A stretch of DNA of 64,000 bases from assembly GCA_013036995.1 (NCBI GenBank), contig JAAOXG010000016.1:165025-229024 (forward strand), written 5' to 3'. The stretch's first letter is position 1, and every line of letters starts with the position of its first letter. Positions 16,082-24,732 of this stretch are shown here, in pieces. A program made the translations under genes and the position numbers. The DNA is from Lacrimispora defluvii. Lineage in GTDB: Bacteria > Bacillota > Clostridia > Lachnospirales > Lachnospiraceae. The notes beneath the pieces are model-generated. The model searched no databases and was not told where the DNA came from. It worked only from the letters and a program-made list of their open reading frames with translations.

Positions 16082-16351
16082 TTGATTCTATCATGTATTG
16101 TTTATTATGCTATAACTTTTTTTGATTTAGTTTCATTTGAGACTGCAACAATGATATGGCTAAGTATGTTTATTGGGACAATATTAGTTGCTGTGGGAGG
16201 GGATTTAATTAGAGAATCCCGTGAGAGATCTACAGCATTTATTACGATACTGGAATTATTATCAGGAATTTTACTAGCATTAATTGGTCTGCTTATTACG
16301 ATACTGACTGTAATCGGCAGAAATGATATATTTTTAAATTATTTTATTTAG
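16082..16351 (+). CDS. Small membrane protein, possibly truncated
   Basis: Up to 89 residues from a TTG at 16082, with three hydrophobic segments (LSCIVYYAITFFDLVSF, MIWLSMFIGTILVAVGG, and LLSGILLALIGLLITILTVIG) separated by a charged GDLIRESRERSTAF loop. The reading frame stays open upstream to a stop at 16040-16042 without any ATG or ribosome site, and no convincing site precedes the TTG. It may be the remnant of a longer gene or start at an unusual codon. No family is recognised. The sequence is AT-rich compared with flanking genes, and a strong terminator follows. Confidence 0.4.
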   Translation: MILSCIVYYAITFFDLVSFETATMIWLSMFIGTILVAVGGDLIRESRERSTAFITILELLSGILLALIGLLITILTVIGRNDIFLNYFI

Positions 16352-16390
16352 TAGAATAAAATATGAAAAAAGCTCATGTAAATTAATAGA

Positions 16391-16455
16391 AGGTATAGAC
16401 CAAAGTAATCTGCTGTAAGATACATCAGACTGTTTTGGTCTATACCTACTTTTAA
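16391..16455 (+). terminator. Long hairpin between the small membrane gene and DAHP synthase
   Basis: A perfect 14-bp inverted repeat (16391-16404 with 16434-16447) followed by ACTTTTAATTTTC. The convergent DAHP synthase gene ends at 16488, so the hairpin can act on both strands. Confidence 0.75.
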
Positions 16456-16487
16456 TTTTCTTGAAATTGAGAAAGATGCTTGGGCGA

Positions 16488-17516
16488 TTAGCAGTTCTCC
16501 GCAATCTCATAAAGCAGACGCTCGGATTCCTCCCACCCAAGACATGGATCGGTAATGGATTTTCCATAGCATCCGTCTCCAACCTTCTGGCAGCCAGGCT
16601 CGATATAGCTTTCAATCATCAGTCCCTTAAGAAGACTGCGGATTTCAGGCGCGTGCTTTCTGCTGTGAAGGACTTCCTTGGAGATACGAATCTGCTCCCT
16701 GTATTTTTTATTGGAGTTTGAATGGTTTGCATCTACGATGCAGGCCGGGTTTTGCAGATTGCGTCTGCTATACATCTCATGAAGAAGAAATAAATCTTCA
16801 AAATGATAGTTGGGGATGCACTGACCGTGCTTGTTAACCGCACCCCGCAGGATGGTATGGGCAAGGGGATTGCCGGAGCTTTTTACTTCCCATCCACGGT
16901 AAGTAAAATCATGAGCCTGCTGGGCAGCTACTACGGAGTTGAGCATAACCGATATATCGCCGCTGGTAGGGTTTTTCATACCAACTGCCACCTCACAGCC
17001 GCTGGAGGTTAACCGGTGCTGCTGGTTTTCTACGGAACGGGCACCGATGGCAATGTAGGACATGATATCGTCAAGGTAGGTTAAGTTTTCCGGATACAGC
17101 ATTTCGTCTGCTGTGGATAAACCGGTCTCCTCAAAAACTTTCATGTGCATGCGGCGGATGGCAATGAGTCCTTCGTGCATGTCCGGCTTTTTTTCCGGGT
17201 CAGGCTGGTGAAGCATTCCTTTATAGCCTTCGCCTGTGGTTCTTGGCTTGTTGGTGTAAATTCTGGGAACCAGAATCAGACGGTCTTTTGTTTTTTCCTG
17301 AACCTTCACCAGCCGGTTTACATAATCGCAGACGGAGTCTTCGTTATCAGCAGAACAGGGACCAATAATAACCAGAAATTTGTCACTGTTTCCTGTAAGT
17401 ACGTCACTGATGGCCTGGTCTCTTTCTATCTTAAGGGCTTTTAAAGCGGCTGGAAGAGGAAAACGATCTTTGATTTCTTCCGGGCTGGGCAGATTGCTGA
17501 CATATTGAAATCCCAT
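16488..17516 (-). CDS. aroF: 3-deoxy-7-phosphoheptulonate synthase, AroF/G/H type
   Basis: 342 residues of class I (AroFGH) DAHP synthase. Motifs include LVIIGPCSADNE near residue 45, VPRIYTNKPRTTGEGYKG near 85 with substrate-binding lysine and arginine, GARSVENQQHR, and DANHSNSNKKY near 267. It joins PEP and erythrose 4-phosphate at the start of the shikimate pathway. I start at ATG 17516 because AGGAGG lies 5-6 bases before it; an upstream ATG at 17534 overlaps this site. A perfect TATAAT on the minus strand at 17563-17558 lies 41 bases upstream. A palindrome flanked by direct repeats at 17586-17641 might regulate it. The exact paralogue letter is uncertain. Confidence 0.9.
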   Translation of the reverse strand: MGFQYVSNLPSPEEIKDRFPLPAALKALKIERDQAISDVLTGNSDKFLVIIGPCSADNEDSVCDYVNRLVKVQEKTKDRLILVPRIYTNKPRTTGEGYKGMLHQPDPEKKPDMHEGLIAIRRMHMKVFEETGLSTADEMLYPENLTYLDDIMSYIAIGARSVENQQHRLTSSGCEVAVGMKNPTSGDISVMLNSVVAAQQAHDFTYRGWEVKSSGNPLAHTILRGAVNKHGQCIPNYHFEDLFLLHEMYSRRNLQNPACIVDANHSNSNKKYREQIRISKEVLHSRKHAPEIRSLLKGLMIESYIEPGCQKVGDGCYGKSITDPCLGWEESERLLYEIAENC

Positions 17517-17585
17517 AATATCCTCCTGTTTCATTGCTGTTTTATTTTTTGCAGTTGATTATATAACAGAACACGGGAAAAATCC

Positions 17586-17641
17586 AGTGTTCCTTGAAAT
17601 TTGGTTAAGTTTGACCAAGTGTATCTTGTAAAGTGTTCCTT
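17586..17641. promoter_or_regulatory. Palindrome flanked by direct repeats, candidate operator upstream of DAHP synthase
   Basis: AGTGTTCCTT occurs at 17586-17595 and again at 17632-17641. Between them, TTGGTTAAGTTTGACCAA (17601-17618) is an inverted repeat with one mismatch. The element lies in the divergent gap upstream of DAHP synthase (minus) and the beta-flower gene (plus). A regulator is not identified. Confidence 0.45.
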
Positions 17642-17697
17642 TTTTTAAAAAAATGTTGTATGATGTTAACGAATGAAAATGGAAAGGTGTTAAAAAT

Positions 17698-17988
17698 ATG
17701 GAAAAATATTGGAACTGGGGAGGAAGCTATATCGGGGTGAAGCAACGGGATTATTTAGTTGCTTGTGATGGAACAGTTCTTGGTAAGTTTTATGGCAAAG
17801 AGCTGTATGACAAGAATGGAAATTACATAGGCGAGTTAGGAAGAAATGACAGACTGATTAAAAATAAAACAAAAGAACTATTTCGCCGTCTGACATTCAG
17901 TCCTTATGTTAAGGGGACGATAACCAGTCCGGTGAAAAGCATTGCACCGTATCCCATGATTTCCGGATTTGAGGATTTTACTGTCTGA
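17698..17988 (+). CDS. Small 4-fold beta flower-type protein
   Basis: 96 residues. The first half contains repeated short beta units with aromatic and glycine positions (WNWGGSYIGVKQRDYLVA, DGTVLGKFYG, YDKNGNYIGELG, NDRLIKN), a pattern I associate with the 4-fold beta flower fold family. No catalytic residues are evident and there is no signal peptide. AAAGGTG lies 9 bases upstream of the ATG. It precedes the MATE gene by 46 bases on the same strand. Function is unknown; family assignment is from memory and tentative. Confidence 0.6.
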   Translation: MEKYWNWGGSYIGVKQRDYLVACDGTVLGKFYGKELYDKNGNYIGELGRNDRLIKNKTKELFRRLTFSPYVKGTITSPVKSIAPYPMISGFEDFTV

Positions 17989-18034
17989 CGGTATAGACCG
18001 ATGGGAAGAATATGAAGATGACTAAGGAGAAAGT

Positions 18035-19366
18035 ATGAAAGACTTAACGAAAGGCAGCCCTGGAAAAATCATGCTTCAGTTTGCGCTTCCCGTTGCAGCT
18101 GGTAATCTATTTCAGCTATTTTACAGCCTTGCAGATACCAGGGTAGTGGGAAGCACCCTGGGAGAGAGTGCACTGGCAGCTGTGGGGGCCACAACTTCCA
18201 TCAGCACTCTGTTTATTGGTTTTTTGTCCGGACTGACCGGTGGCTTTGCCCTGCTTACAGCAAGAAGCTATGGAGCTGGAGACGAAGAGAAGGTCAGAAG
18301 GTATTCGGCCGGATGTCTGCTTTTAGGGACTCTCACCTCCGTTGTGATCACTTTGCTGTGTGCGGGAGGTCTGCCTTTGTTTTTAAGGGCACTTCATGTA
18401 CCGGAGTCTTTGATGCCTTCTGCAAAGGGATATATCCGGATCATTCTGTTTGGAATGGTCATGACCGTGTTATATAACGCCTGTGCCTCCATTTTAAGAG
18501 CGGTGGGAGATACGGCAGCCCCTTTGGCATTTCTGGTTTTATCCAGTATACTCAATGTATTTCTGGATCTTTTCTTCATACTTGTTCTCCATAGCGGGGT
18601 GGAGGGAGCGGCCATTGCAACCGTATTGTCCCAATCCCTGTCGGCAGTGTTAAGCCTTTGCTATATGATAAAACGGTATCCGGTTTTTCGCTTTCATATC
18701 CGGGATTTTAAAATTACCAGAGGAGAGATCAGACAGCTCTATTCGTCGGGAATTTCCATGGCGCTCATGATGTCACTGGTATTTTTTGGAACCCTTTCCC
18801 TGCAGAGCGCAATCAATCTTCTGGGTACAGATATTATTGTTGCACACACGGCGGCTCGTAAAATTACAGAGTTTTTCATGCTCCCGTTCTCAGTTATGGG
18901 CGTAACCATGGCGAATTTTTGCGGCCAGAATATGGGAGCGGGTAAGATTTCCCGGATTTATAAGGGTATTACCCAGGCTCTTATCATTACGTCCGTCTGG
19001 TCACTGGCAATGATTCTTTTAAGTTATACGGCTGCGCCTTATCTGGTGTATCTGGTGACCGGTTCTTTAAACCGTGATATAGCAGGAACGGCTGCCCTTT
19101 ACTTAAAGATTAATTCCCTGTTTTATTTTGTACCTGCGGCAATTTCTATTTTCCGGAATGCACTTCAGGGATGCGGGGATCATAAAACGCCGGTTGTATC
19201 AAGCTTTATTGAACTGGCAGGAAAGGTTGCTATTGCAGCATTTCTGGCACCGGTTCTTAAATATATGGGGATTATTGTGGCAGAACCAGTTGTATGGATT
19301 CTTATGGTGATTCCATTGACGTTAAAAATCAGAAATCTGTCAGGATTAACACCGAATAAGAGGTAG
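18035..19366 (+). CDS. MATE family efflux transporter
   Basis: 443 residues with twelve predicted membrane helices in two similar halves. Typical MATE features are GSPGKIMLQFALPVAAGNLFQLFY at the N-terminus, VVGSTLGESALAAVGA, and in the second half MANFCGQNMGAGK. These proteins export drugs or metabolites using Na+ or H+ gradients. AAGGAGA precedes the ATG. It is followed by citX after 3 bases, so the two are almost certainly co-transcribed, which is an odd place for a citrate lyase maturation gene. Confidence 0.92.
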   Translation: MKDLTKGSPGKIMLQFALPVAAGNLFQLFYSLADTRVVGSTLGESALAAVGATTSISTLFIGFLSGLTGGFALLTARSYGAGDEEKVRRYSAGCLLLGTLTSVVITLLCAGGLPLFLRALHVPESLMPSAKGYIRIILFGMVMTVLYNACASILRAVGDTAAPLAFLVLSSILNVFLDLFFILVLHSGVEGAAIATVLSQSLSAVLSLCYMIKRYPVFRFHIRDFKITRGEIRQLYSSGISMALMMSLVFFGTLSLQSAINLLGTDIIVAHTAARKITEFFMLPFSVMGVTMANFCGQNMGAGKISRIYKGITQALIITSVWSLAMILLSYTAAPYLVYLVTGSLNRDIAGTAALYLKINSLFYFVPAAISIFRNALQGCGDHKTPVVSSFIELAGKVAIAAFLAPVLKYMGIIVAEPVVWILMVIPLTLKIRNLSGLTPNKR

Positions 19367-19369
19367 ATT

Positions 19370-19903
19370 ATGAATCATTATGTTGAACTTGAAGAAATGC
19401 TTCAATTCCGCGAGAGGAAAGCCAGAATTCAGGAGGAACTGAGGAGAAAATATAAGGGCCTGGTGACGATGACACTGGCAATGAACATACCCGGTCCCAT
19501 TAAAACTTCTGAGGATATTTTGTTTGCTTTTGAGGTGGGAACCAGGTCGTTAGAGCAGAAAATTTCTGATTCGGGCATAATAATTAAAGAAATGACCGGA
19601 GTGTCAGAGAATGCGGGATTTATGAAATTCTACACTCTGGACTGTACGGATCCTGCCTTGGTGAAGGATCTGGCTGTCGGACTGGAAGAAACTCACCCAT
19701 TAGGCCGCCTCTGGGATATTGATGTTTATAATATTGAAGGTATCAGTATGAGCAGAGCATCTGCTTCTGCACCTGCCCGCAAATGTTTTATCTGCGGGCA
19801 GGAGGCCAAAGGGTGCGCCAGAAACAGAACTCATTCCGTTGAGGAGCTGATGCGTAAAGTAGAGAGTATGATCCGGGACTATCAAAAGCACCAGGAAGAA
19901 TAA
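19370..19903 (+). CDS. citX: Citrate lyase holo-ACP synthase CitX
   Basis: 177 residues. CitX transfers 2'-(5''-triphosphoribosyl)-3'-dephospho-CoA onto the acyl carrier subunit CitD. The family pattern is seen in LQFRERKARIQEEL, the long AMNIPGPIKTS segment, HPLGRLWDIDVYN near residue 107, and the C-terminal cysteine-rich ARKCFICGQEAKGCARNRTH near 138-157. It is tied to the MATE gene and is separated from citDEFGC by a strong terminator at 19918-19970, so the maturation enzyme sits in a different transcription unit from its substrate. Confidence 0.93.
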   Translation: MNHYVELEEMLQFRERKARIQEELRRKYKGLVTMTLAMNIPGPIKTSEDILFAFEVGTRSLEQKISDSGIIIKEMTGVSENAGFMKFYTLDCTDPALVKDLAVGLEETHPLGRLWDIDVYNIEGISMSRASASAPARKCFICGQEAKGCARNRTHSVEELMRKVESMIRDYQKHQEE

Positions 19904-19917
19904 TAGGTATTTAACCG

Positions 19918-19970
19918 GTTAAGAAAGGGAGCCTGCACGAAAATTGCAGGCTCCCTTTCTTAACATTTTT
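19918..19970 (+). terminator. Strong terminator between citX and citD
   Basis: GTTAAGAAAGGGAGCCTGCA pairs with TGCAGGCTCCCTTTCTTAAC (20 bp, 7-base loop), followed by ATTTTTT. It separates the MATE-citX unit from the citD-E-F-G-C unit. Confidence 0.93.
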
Positions 19971-20048
19971 TAAGGTACATTTTTTCCAGAGTTAAGATTC
20001 CCCGAGTAAACTTAAATTATAGAAAATAAAAGGGAGGCTTTAAACAAA

Positions 20049-20348
20049 ATGGAGATAGAAAGACCGGCTATGGCCGGAACGCTGGAATCCAGTGACTGTC
20101 AGGTAACTGTTGAGCCAGGAGACGGCAGAATCGATTTTACGCTGGAAAGTGCAGTGATCAATCAGTATGGCAACCAAATCAGAAAAGTGGTATTTGAAAC
20201 TCTGAGTCACCTGGGTGTGGATAATATAAAAATTTCCATGGTAGACAAGGGGGCTCTGGACTGCACCATCAAAGCCAGGGTAGAAGCGGCCGTTTCCCGC
20301 TCTGTGGATCAATTTACCAATATTTTATGGGGAGGTGCTCTCGAATGA
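20049..20348 (+). CDS. citD: Citrate lyase acyl carrier protein (gamma subunit)
   Basis: 99 residues, the usual length. The prosthetic group site is S14 in AGTLESSDCQV. The protein carries acetyl and citryl groups between the alpha and beta subunits. Conserved VEPGDGRIDFTLES and the C-terminal VSRSVDQ segment fit the family. GGGAGGC lies about 10 bases upstream. The stop codon overlaps the start of citE (ATGA). It is first gene of the citD-E-F-G-C unit. Confidence 0.95.
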   Translation: MEIERPAMAGTLESSDCQVTVEPGDGRIDFTLESAVINQYGNQIRKVVFETLSHLGVDNIKISMVDKGALDCTIKARVEAAVSRSVDQFTNILWGGALE

Positions 20349-21247
20349 TCAATTTAGTAAAGAAGCGACTCAGAAGAACCATGATGTTTTTAAATGCCCA
20401 GAAACCGGGACTTATTAAGGATCCCTATATTTATAAACCAGACAGCATCATCCTTGATTTAGAGGATGCAGTTGCAGAAAACCAAAAAGACGCTGCCAGA
20501 TTCTCCCTGTATCATGCTCTCAAAGAAATTGATTACAGAGGGTGTGAACGGGTGGTAAGAATTAACGGGCTTGATACGCCATACTGGCAGGAGGACATCC
20601 GCTGCGCAGTAGCTGGTGGATGTGATGCCATCCGTATTCCAAAGGTGGAATGTCCCAAAGACGTTCACAGAGTGGAAGAGGAGATTTTAAAGGCAGAGAA
20701 GGATTTTGGAATGCCGGAAGGTATGATCCTTATTATGGCGGCAATAGAATCGGCAAGAGGTGTTATGAAGGCTTTGGATATCTGTGAAGCATCAGACCGT
20801 CTCTTTGGAATTGCTCTGTCAGGAGGAGATTATACAAAAGATTTGCAGACCCGCATTACAGGTACGGGTATTGAGCTCATGGGAGCCAGACAGAATCTGA
20901 TTATCGCTGCAAGAGCGGCAAAGGTACAGTGCTTTGACACCGTATATACAAACCTTGATGATATGGAAGGCTTCCGCCGCGATGTGGAGACAATTCATCT
21001 TATGGGATTTGACGGAAAGTCAATTGTTAATCCCCGCCAGATTCCAATTGTTCATGATATTTTTACCCCTTCTGGAAAAGACATCATCTTTGCAGAGAAG
21101 GTGGTAAGAGAGATCGAAGAGAAAAAGGAACTGGGAATCGGTGTCTTTACAGTAGATGGAAAAATGATTGACATTGCATTTTATGACGGAGCTAGGAGAA
21201 CCATTGAACTGGCAAAGGCTTCCGGCGTATATAAAGGAGATTTATAA
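20345..21247 (+). CDS. citE: Citrate lyase beta subunit (citryl-ACP oxaloacetate-lyase)
   Basis: 300 residues of the HpcH/HpaI-CitE TIM-barrel family. Motifs: MMFLNAQKPGLIKDP, DSIILDLEDAVAENQK near residue 38, VRINGLDTPYW, and the Mg2+-site acidic residues in IAAIESARG-type region and GGDYTKDLQT. It cleaves citryl-ACP to oxaloacetate and acetyl-ACP. ATG 20345 overlaps the citD stop by 4 bases and has GGGGAGGTG upstream; a longer reading from 20327 is rejected because it would begin at that site. Confidence 0.94.
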   Translation: MINLVKKRLRRTMMFLNAQKPGLIKDPYIYKPDSIILDLEDAVAENQKDAARFSLYHALKEIDYRGCERVVRINGLDTPYWQEDIRCAVAGGCDAIRIPKVECPKDVHRVEEEILKAEKDFGMPEGMILIMAAIESARGVMKALDICEASDRLFGIALSGGDYTKDLQTRITGTGIELMGARQNLIIAARAAKVQCFDTVYTNLDDMEGFRRDVETIHLMGFDGKSIVNPRQIPIVHDIFTPSGKDIIFAEKVVREIEEKKELGIGVFTVDGKMIDIAFYDGARRTIELAKASGVYKGDL

Positions 21248-21248
21248 G

Positions 21249-22811
21249 ATGATCAATGCAGTAGGAAGAGAGATTCCGGAAGAAATCTTAAAAATAACAG
21301 GAAAAGAACCATTTAAAGGAAATCACTTTTTTGATGGATACGAATATAAAAAAGATGGTCCTTCTACCAGATGTGTCATTAATTCAGAGGGAAGTAAGCT
21401 GGTAGAGAACATTCATGAAGTTCTGGTAAAATGCGGGATTAAGGATGGGATGACACTGGGCTTTCACCATCATTTCCGGGATGGAGATTATGTTGTTAAC
21501 ATGGTGATGGAAGAGATCCACAACATGGGAATCAAGGATATTACCATCTGCGCAAGCTCTCTGGGAAAAGCTCATGATAAGCTGGTGGAATTTATTGAAG
21601 ATGGAACAATTACAAACATTCAGTCCTCCGGTGTAAGAGGAAAAATCGGTCGTGCCATTTCTGAAGGAAAACTGAAAGGACTGGCTGTTATGCGTTCCCA
21701 CGGCGGCAGAGTCCGTGCCATAGAGACTGGAGAAGTGAGAATTGATATTGCATTTATTGGATCTCCTACCTGTGATGATTACGGCAACTGCCGCGGAATC
21801 GGCGGAAAGTCTGACTGCGGTGTGCTTTCTTACTCCATGGTCGATGCGGATTATGCGGATAAAGTGGTTGCTATTACCGACTGCCTGGTTCCATTTCCAA
21901 ACTTTCCTGCCCATATTTCCATGACAAAGGTAGATTACGTGGTTGTGGTGGATGAGATTGGAAATCCCGATAAAATCGCTACAGGAGCGGCTAAGCCTAC
22001 TACAGATATGAGAAAGCTGATGATGGCTGATTATTGTACTCAGTTTGTAGTAAATACACCATATTTTAAAGATGGATTTTCTTATCAGACGGGTGTGGGC
22101 GGCGCTTCCATTGCTTCAACCATATCTCTTTCTAAAATTATGAAAGAGAGAAACATACGAATGAAGTTCGGCGTGGGAGGTTTAACAAAACCCATGTGCG
22201 ATCTTTTGGAAAACAATCAGGTAGATGCACTGCTTGATACCCAGGATTTTGACTTAAATGCAGTAGAGTCTGTAATTAATCCCAGACATTTCCGCATTAG
22301 TGCCGGTGAATATGCCGATCCGTTTAATAAAGGAGCGGTGGTTAATAAGCTGGATTTCGTAATTCTGGCTGCATTGGAAGTAGATGTGAATTTTAACTGT
22401 AACGTTGTGGTCGGCTCTGACGGTATTATTACCGGCGCCCAGGGAGGACATCCGGATACGGCAGCCGGTGCGAAATGCACCATTGTGATTGCACCTCTTT
22501 TACAGGGAAGAATTCCGGCCATCTGTACCGATGTGACAACAGTTACCACTCCGGGGGAATCCATTGACGTGGTAATAACGGATTACGGTATAGCAATTAA
22601 TCCCAGGAGACAGGATTTAATTGATGCAATGAAGAACGTGGATCTTCCGTTTAAAACCATTGAGGAGCTGCGGAATATTGCATATTCCATCGTGGGAGAG
22701 CCGGAGCGGGTACAATTTGATGATAAAGTTGTAGGAATCATTGAAAGCCGTGATGGTACTGTAATGGATGTTGTCCGTAAGATTAAAAAATTTGAATTTT
22801 CAGGAGAATAG
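21249..22811 (+). CDS. citF: Citrate lyase alpha subunit (citrate-ACP transferase)
   Basis: 520 residues, close to the usual 510-520. The N-terminus MINAVGREIPEEIL and the transferase body (GMTLGFHHHFRDGDYVVN near 75, GGRVRAIETGEVRIDIAFIG, GVGGASIASTISLSK) are diagnostic. It swaps acetyl for citryl on CitD. ATG 21249 follows AAAGGAG and lies 1 base after the citE stop; the reading from 21168 lies inside citE and is rejected. Together CitDEF split citrate into acetate and oxaloacetate in the cytoplasm. Confidence 0.95.
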   Translation: MINAVGREIPEEILKITGKEPFKGNHFFDGYEYKKDGPSTRCVINSEGSKLVENIHEVLVKCGIKDGMTLGFHHHFRDGDYVVNMVMEEIHNMGIKDITICASSLGKAHDKLVEFIEDGTITNIQSSGVRGKIGRAISEGKLKGLAVMRSHGGRVRAIETGEVRIDIAFIGSPTCDDYGNCRGIGGKSDCGVLSYSMVDADYADKVVAITDCLVPFPNFPAHISMTKVDYVVVVDEIGNPDKIATGAAKPTTDMRKLMMADYCTQFVVNTPYFKDGFSYQTGVGGASIASTISLSKIMKERNIRMKFGVGGLTKPMCDLLENNQVDALLDTQDFDLNAVESVINPRHFRISAGEYADPFNKGAVVNKLDFVILAALEVDVNFNCNVVVGSDGIITGAQGGHPDTAAGAKCTIVIAPLLQGRIPAICTDVTTVTTPGESIDVVITDYGIAINPRRQDLIDAMKNVDLPFKTIEELRNIAYSIVGEPERVQFDDKVVGIIESRDGTVMDVVRKIKKFEFSGE

Positions 22812-22814
22812 ACA

Positions 22815-23798
22815 ATGCAAAGCGGGTCTTGTGTGAACGTTCCTTCAATGGAGGAAGAAGCTGCATATCGGATTGGAAAACTGGCATACGGTGCGCTGCT
22901 GGAAGAGGTCTATACGCTTCCAAAGCCAGGGTTAGTGGATCCTTATTCCAATGGGGCCCATACGGATATGAATGTAGTCTCCTTTGAACGGAGCGCCAAG
23001 GCCCTAAAGCCTTATTTTGTCACAATGGCTCTTGAGGGGGAGAGGTTGTGGGAAGCACCTCCTGTGTTATTTGAAACCATTCGCAGAATCGGAATTCTGG
23101 CAGAACGGGCCATGTATCAGGCGACTGGAGGAGTAAATACACACAAGGGGCTGGTCTTTCATCTTGGGATTTTATGCGGGGCAGCAGGAGCCTGCCACCG
23201 CACTTTTGGAAAAGTTACTTTAAAACAGCTGATAGAGATGGAACAGGCAATGGTCAGAGATGTTCTGGTGAAAGAAGTACAAAGCATGGATCACTTTGTT
23301 TCGAAAGGTGAAAAAAACCTCCAGAAATACGGTCTGACAGGTGCCAGAGGAGAGGCCATCAGCGGCTATTCCTCTGTATTTCATATTTCACTGCCTGTGA
23401 TGACTATGGGTCTTTATAACGGTCAGGAATGGAACAGTATTAAGCTGGAGACCCTGTTCCATCTTATGAGTCAGGTGGATGATTCAAACATTCTTTCCAG
23501 GCATAATCCCGTGGTGCTAAGTCAGGTGAAGGACATCGCTGCCAGGTTTATTCAAGACGGAGGCGCCTACAGGAAAGAGAGTCTTTCTTTATTAAAAGAA
23601 ATGGATCAGTGGTTTGTGAAAAAGAATATCAGTGCAGGAGGAAGTGCAGATCTTCTTGCTGTCACCATATTTCTCACACAGTTAACTGGAGAGTGGGGAG
23701 GAGCCTATGGAATTCATGAGACTGGAAGGGAGACCTTTCCGGGGGAAAGAGCTGGAACGGTTGAAGGCATTTCTTACCTTAAATCAATTGGATTATGA
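22815..23798 (+). CDS. citG: Triphosphoribosyl-dephospho-CoA synthase CitG
   Basis: 327 residues. CitG makes the CitD prosthetic group precursor from ATP and dephospho-CoA. Family motifs are LLEEVYTLPKPGLVDPYSNGAHTDMNV near residue 29, TGGVNTHKGLVFHLG near 109, and a late SAGGSADLLAVTIFL segment. It begins 3 bases after citF and its last 92 bases overlap citC, which is an unusually long overlap for this operon. The overlap is supported by a good citC ribosome site and by the needed citC N-terminus. Confidence 0.93.
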   Translation: MQSGSCVNVPSMEEEAAYRIGKLAYGALLEEVYTLPKPGLVDPYSNGAHTDMNVVSFERSAKALKPYFVTMALEGERLWEAPPVLFETIRRIGILAERAMYQATGGVNTHKGLVFHLGILCGAAGACHRTFGKVTLKQLIEMEQAMVRDVLVKEVQSMDHFVSKGEKNLQKYGLTGARGEAISGYSSVFHISLPVMTMGLYNGQEWNSIKLETLFHLMSQVDDSNILSRHNPVVLSQVKDIAARFIQDGGAYRKESLSLLKEMDQWFVKKNISAGGSADLLAVTIFLTQLTGEWGGAYGIHETGRETFPGERAGTVEGISYLKSIGL

Positions 23799-24732
23799 TG
23801 AAGGGATTGAGTACACCATCTGTCTTTTAGATGAGAATTACAGGATCGCGGCAACCGGATCTGCTCATGACAATGTGCTGAAATGTATTGCGGTGGACCA
23901 GGAAGCCAGGGGATTCGGACTGGCAGCAACCATTGTATCTGCACTGGTTCAGTATGAATTTGAAAAGGGAAGATCCCATATCCTTCTTTACACAAAACCG
24001 GAAAACCAGGAAATGTTTGAAAATCTGGGATTCTATGGTGTGTTGAAGACCAATGAAATTCTTTTTATGGAAAACCGGAAAGATGGTTTTGATCAGTTTA
24101 TACACCGCTTAAAAGAGGAGTCTCCCAAAGAAGCGCTGGAATCCGGTCCCGTAATCGGCTGCATGGTTGTAAACTGCAATCCATTTACCAATGGACACCG
24201 TTATCTGGTGGAACAGGCACTTCTTAATTGCGACTATCTTCACGTACTTGTTTTATCTGATGACAGGAGTTTCTTTCATGCGGAAGACCGTTATCAGTTA
24301 GTAAAGGAAGGCGTCAGTGATTTATCAAAGGTGATTGTTCACCGGTCCTCGGATTTTGTTATTTCGGCGGCTACTTTTCCTACCTATTTTATTAAGGAGA
24401 AAGCCCAGGCTCAAAAGGCCAACTGCCTTTTGGATCTGACTTTATTCGCACGCCGGATCGCTCCGGAACTTAAGATCACCAGACGTTTTGTGGGTACAGA
24501 GCCAAACTGTGCCATAACAGGACAGTACAATGAGCAGATGAAAGAGATTCTTCCTCAATATGGGATTGAGGTAATTGAATTTGAAAGAAAACAGTTGAAA
24601 GGGATTCCTGTCAGTGCCTCCATGGTGAGAGCCTGGTATGAGAAGGGAGACTTTCATCACATAAAGGAAGTGGTACCAGAGACTACTCTTAAATATCTGG
24701 AAATAAAAAAAGGCCAGAGGCCTAAGGGATAA
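23707..24732 (+). CDS. citC: [Citrate (pro-3S)-lyase] ligase CitC
   Basis: 341 residues. An N-terminal GNAT-like domain (about 1-120, with VLKCIAVDQEARGFGLAATI) is followed by a nucleotidyltransferase domain with GCMVVNCNPFTNGHRYLVEQA near 149-169 (HxGH-like motif) and late VSASMVRAWYEKGDF. It acetylates the CitD thiol with ATP and acetate, activating the lyase. ATG 23707 has GGGGAGGA 5 bases upstream, inside citG, and the N-terminal domain cannot be shortened without loss of its first helix. The end overlaps the convergent response regulator gene by 11 bases. Confidence 0.93.
   Translation: MEFMRLEGRPFRGKELERLKAFLTLNQLDYDEGIEYTICLLDENYRIAATGSAHDNVLKCIAVDQEARGFGLAATIVSALVQYEFEKGRSHILLYTKPENQEMFENLGFYGVLKTNEILFMENRKDGFDQFIHRLKEESPKEALESGPVIGCMVVNCNPFTNGHRYLVEQALLNCDYLHVLVLSDDRSFFHAEDRYQLVKEGVSDLSKVIVHRSSDFVISAATFPTYFIKEKAQAQKANCLLDLTLFARRIAPELKITRRFVGTEPNCAITGQYNEQMKEILPQYGIEVIEFERKQLKGIPVSASMVRAWYEKGDFHHIKEVVPETTLKYLEIKKGQRPKG

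Noticed and set aside
16392..17998. Repeated GGTATAGACC/GGTCTATACC at 16392, 16438 and 17990
   Set aside because: The first two are the arms of one hairpin; the third is a chance 10-base match with no similar surroundings.
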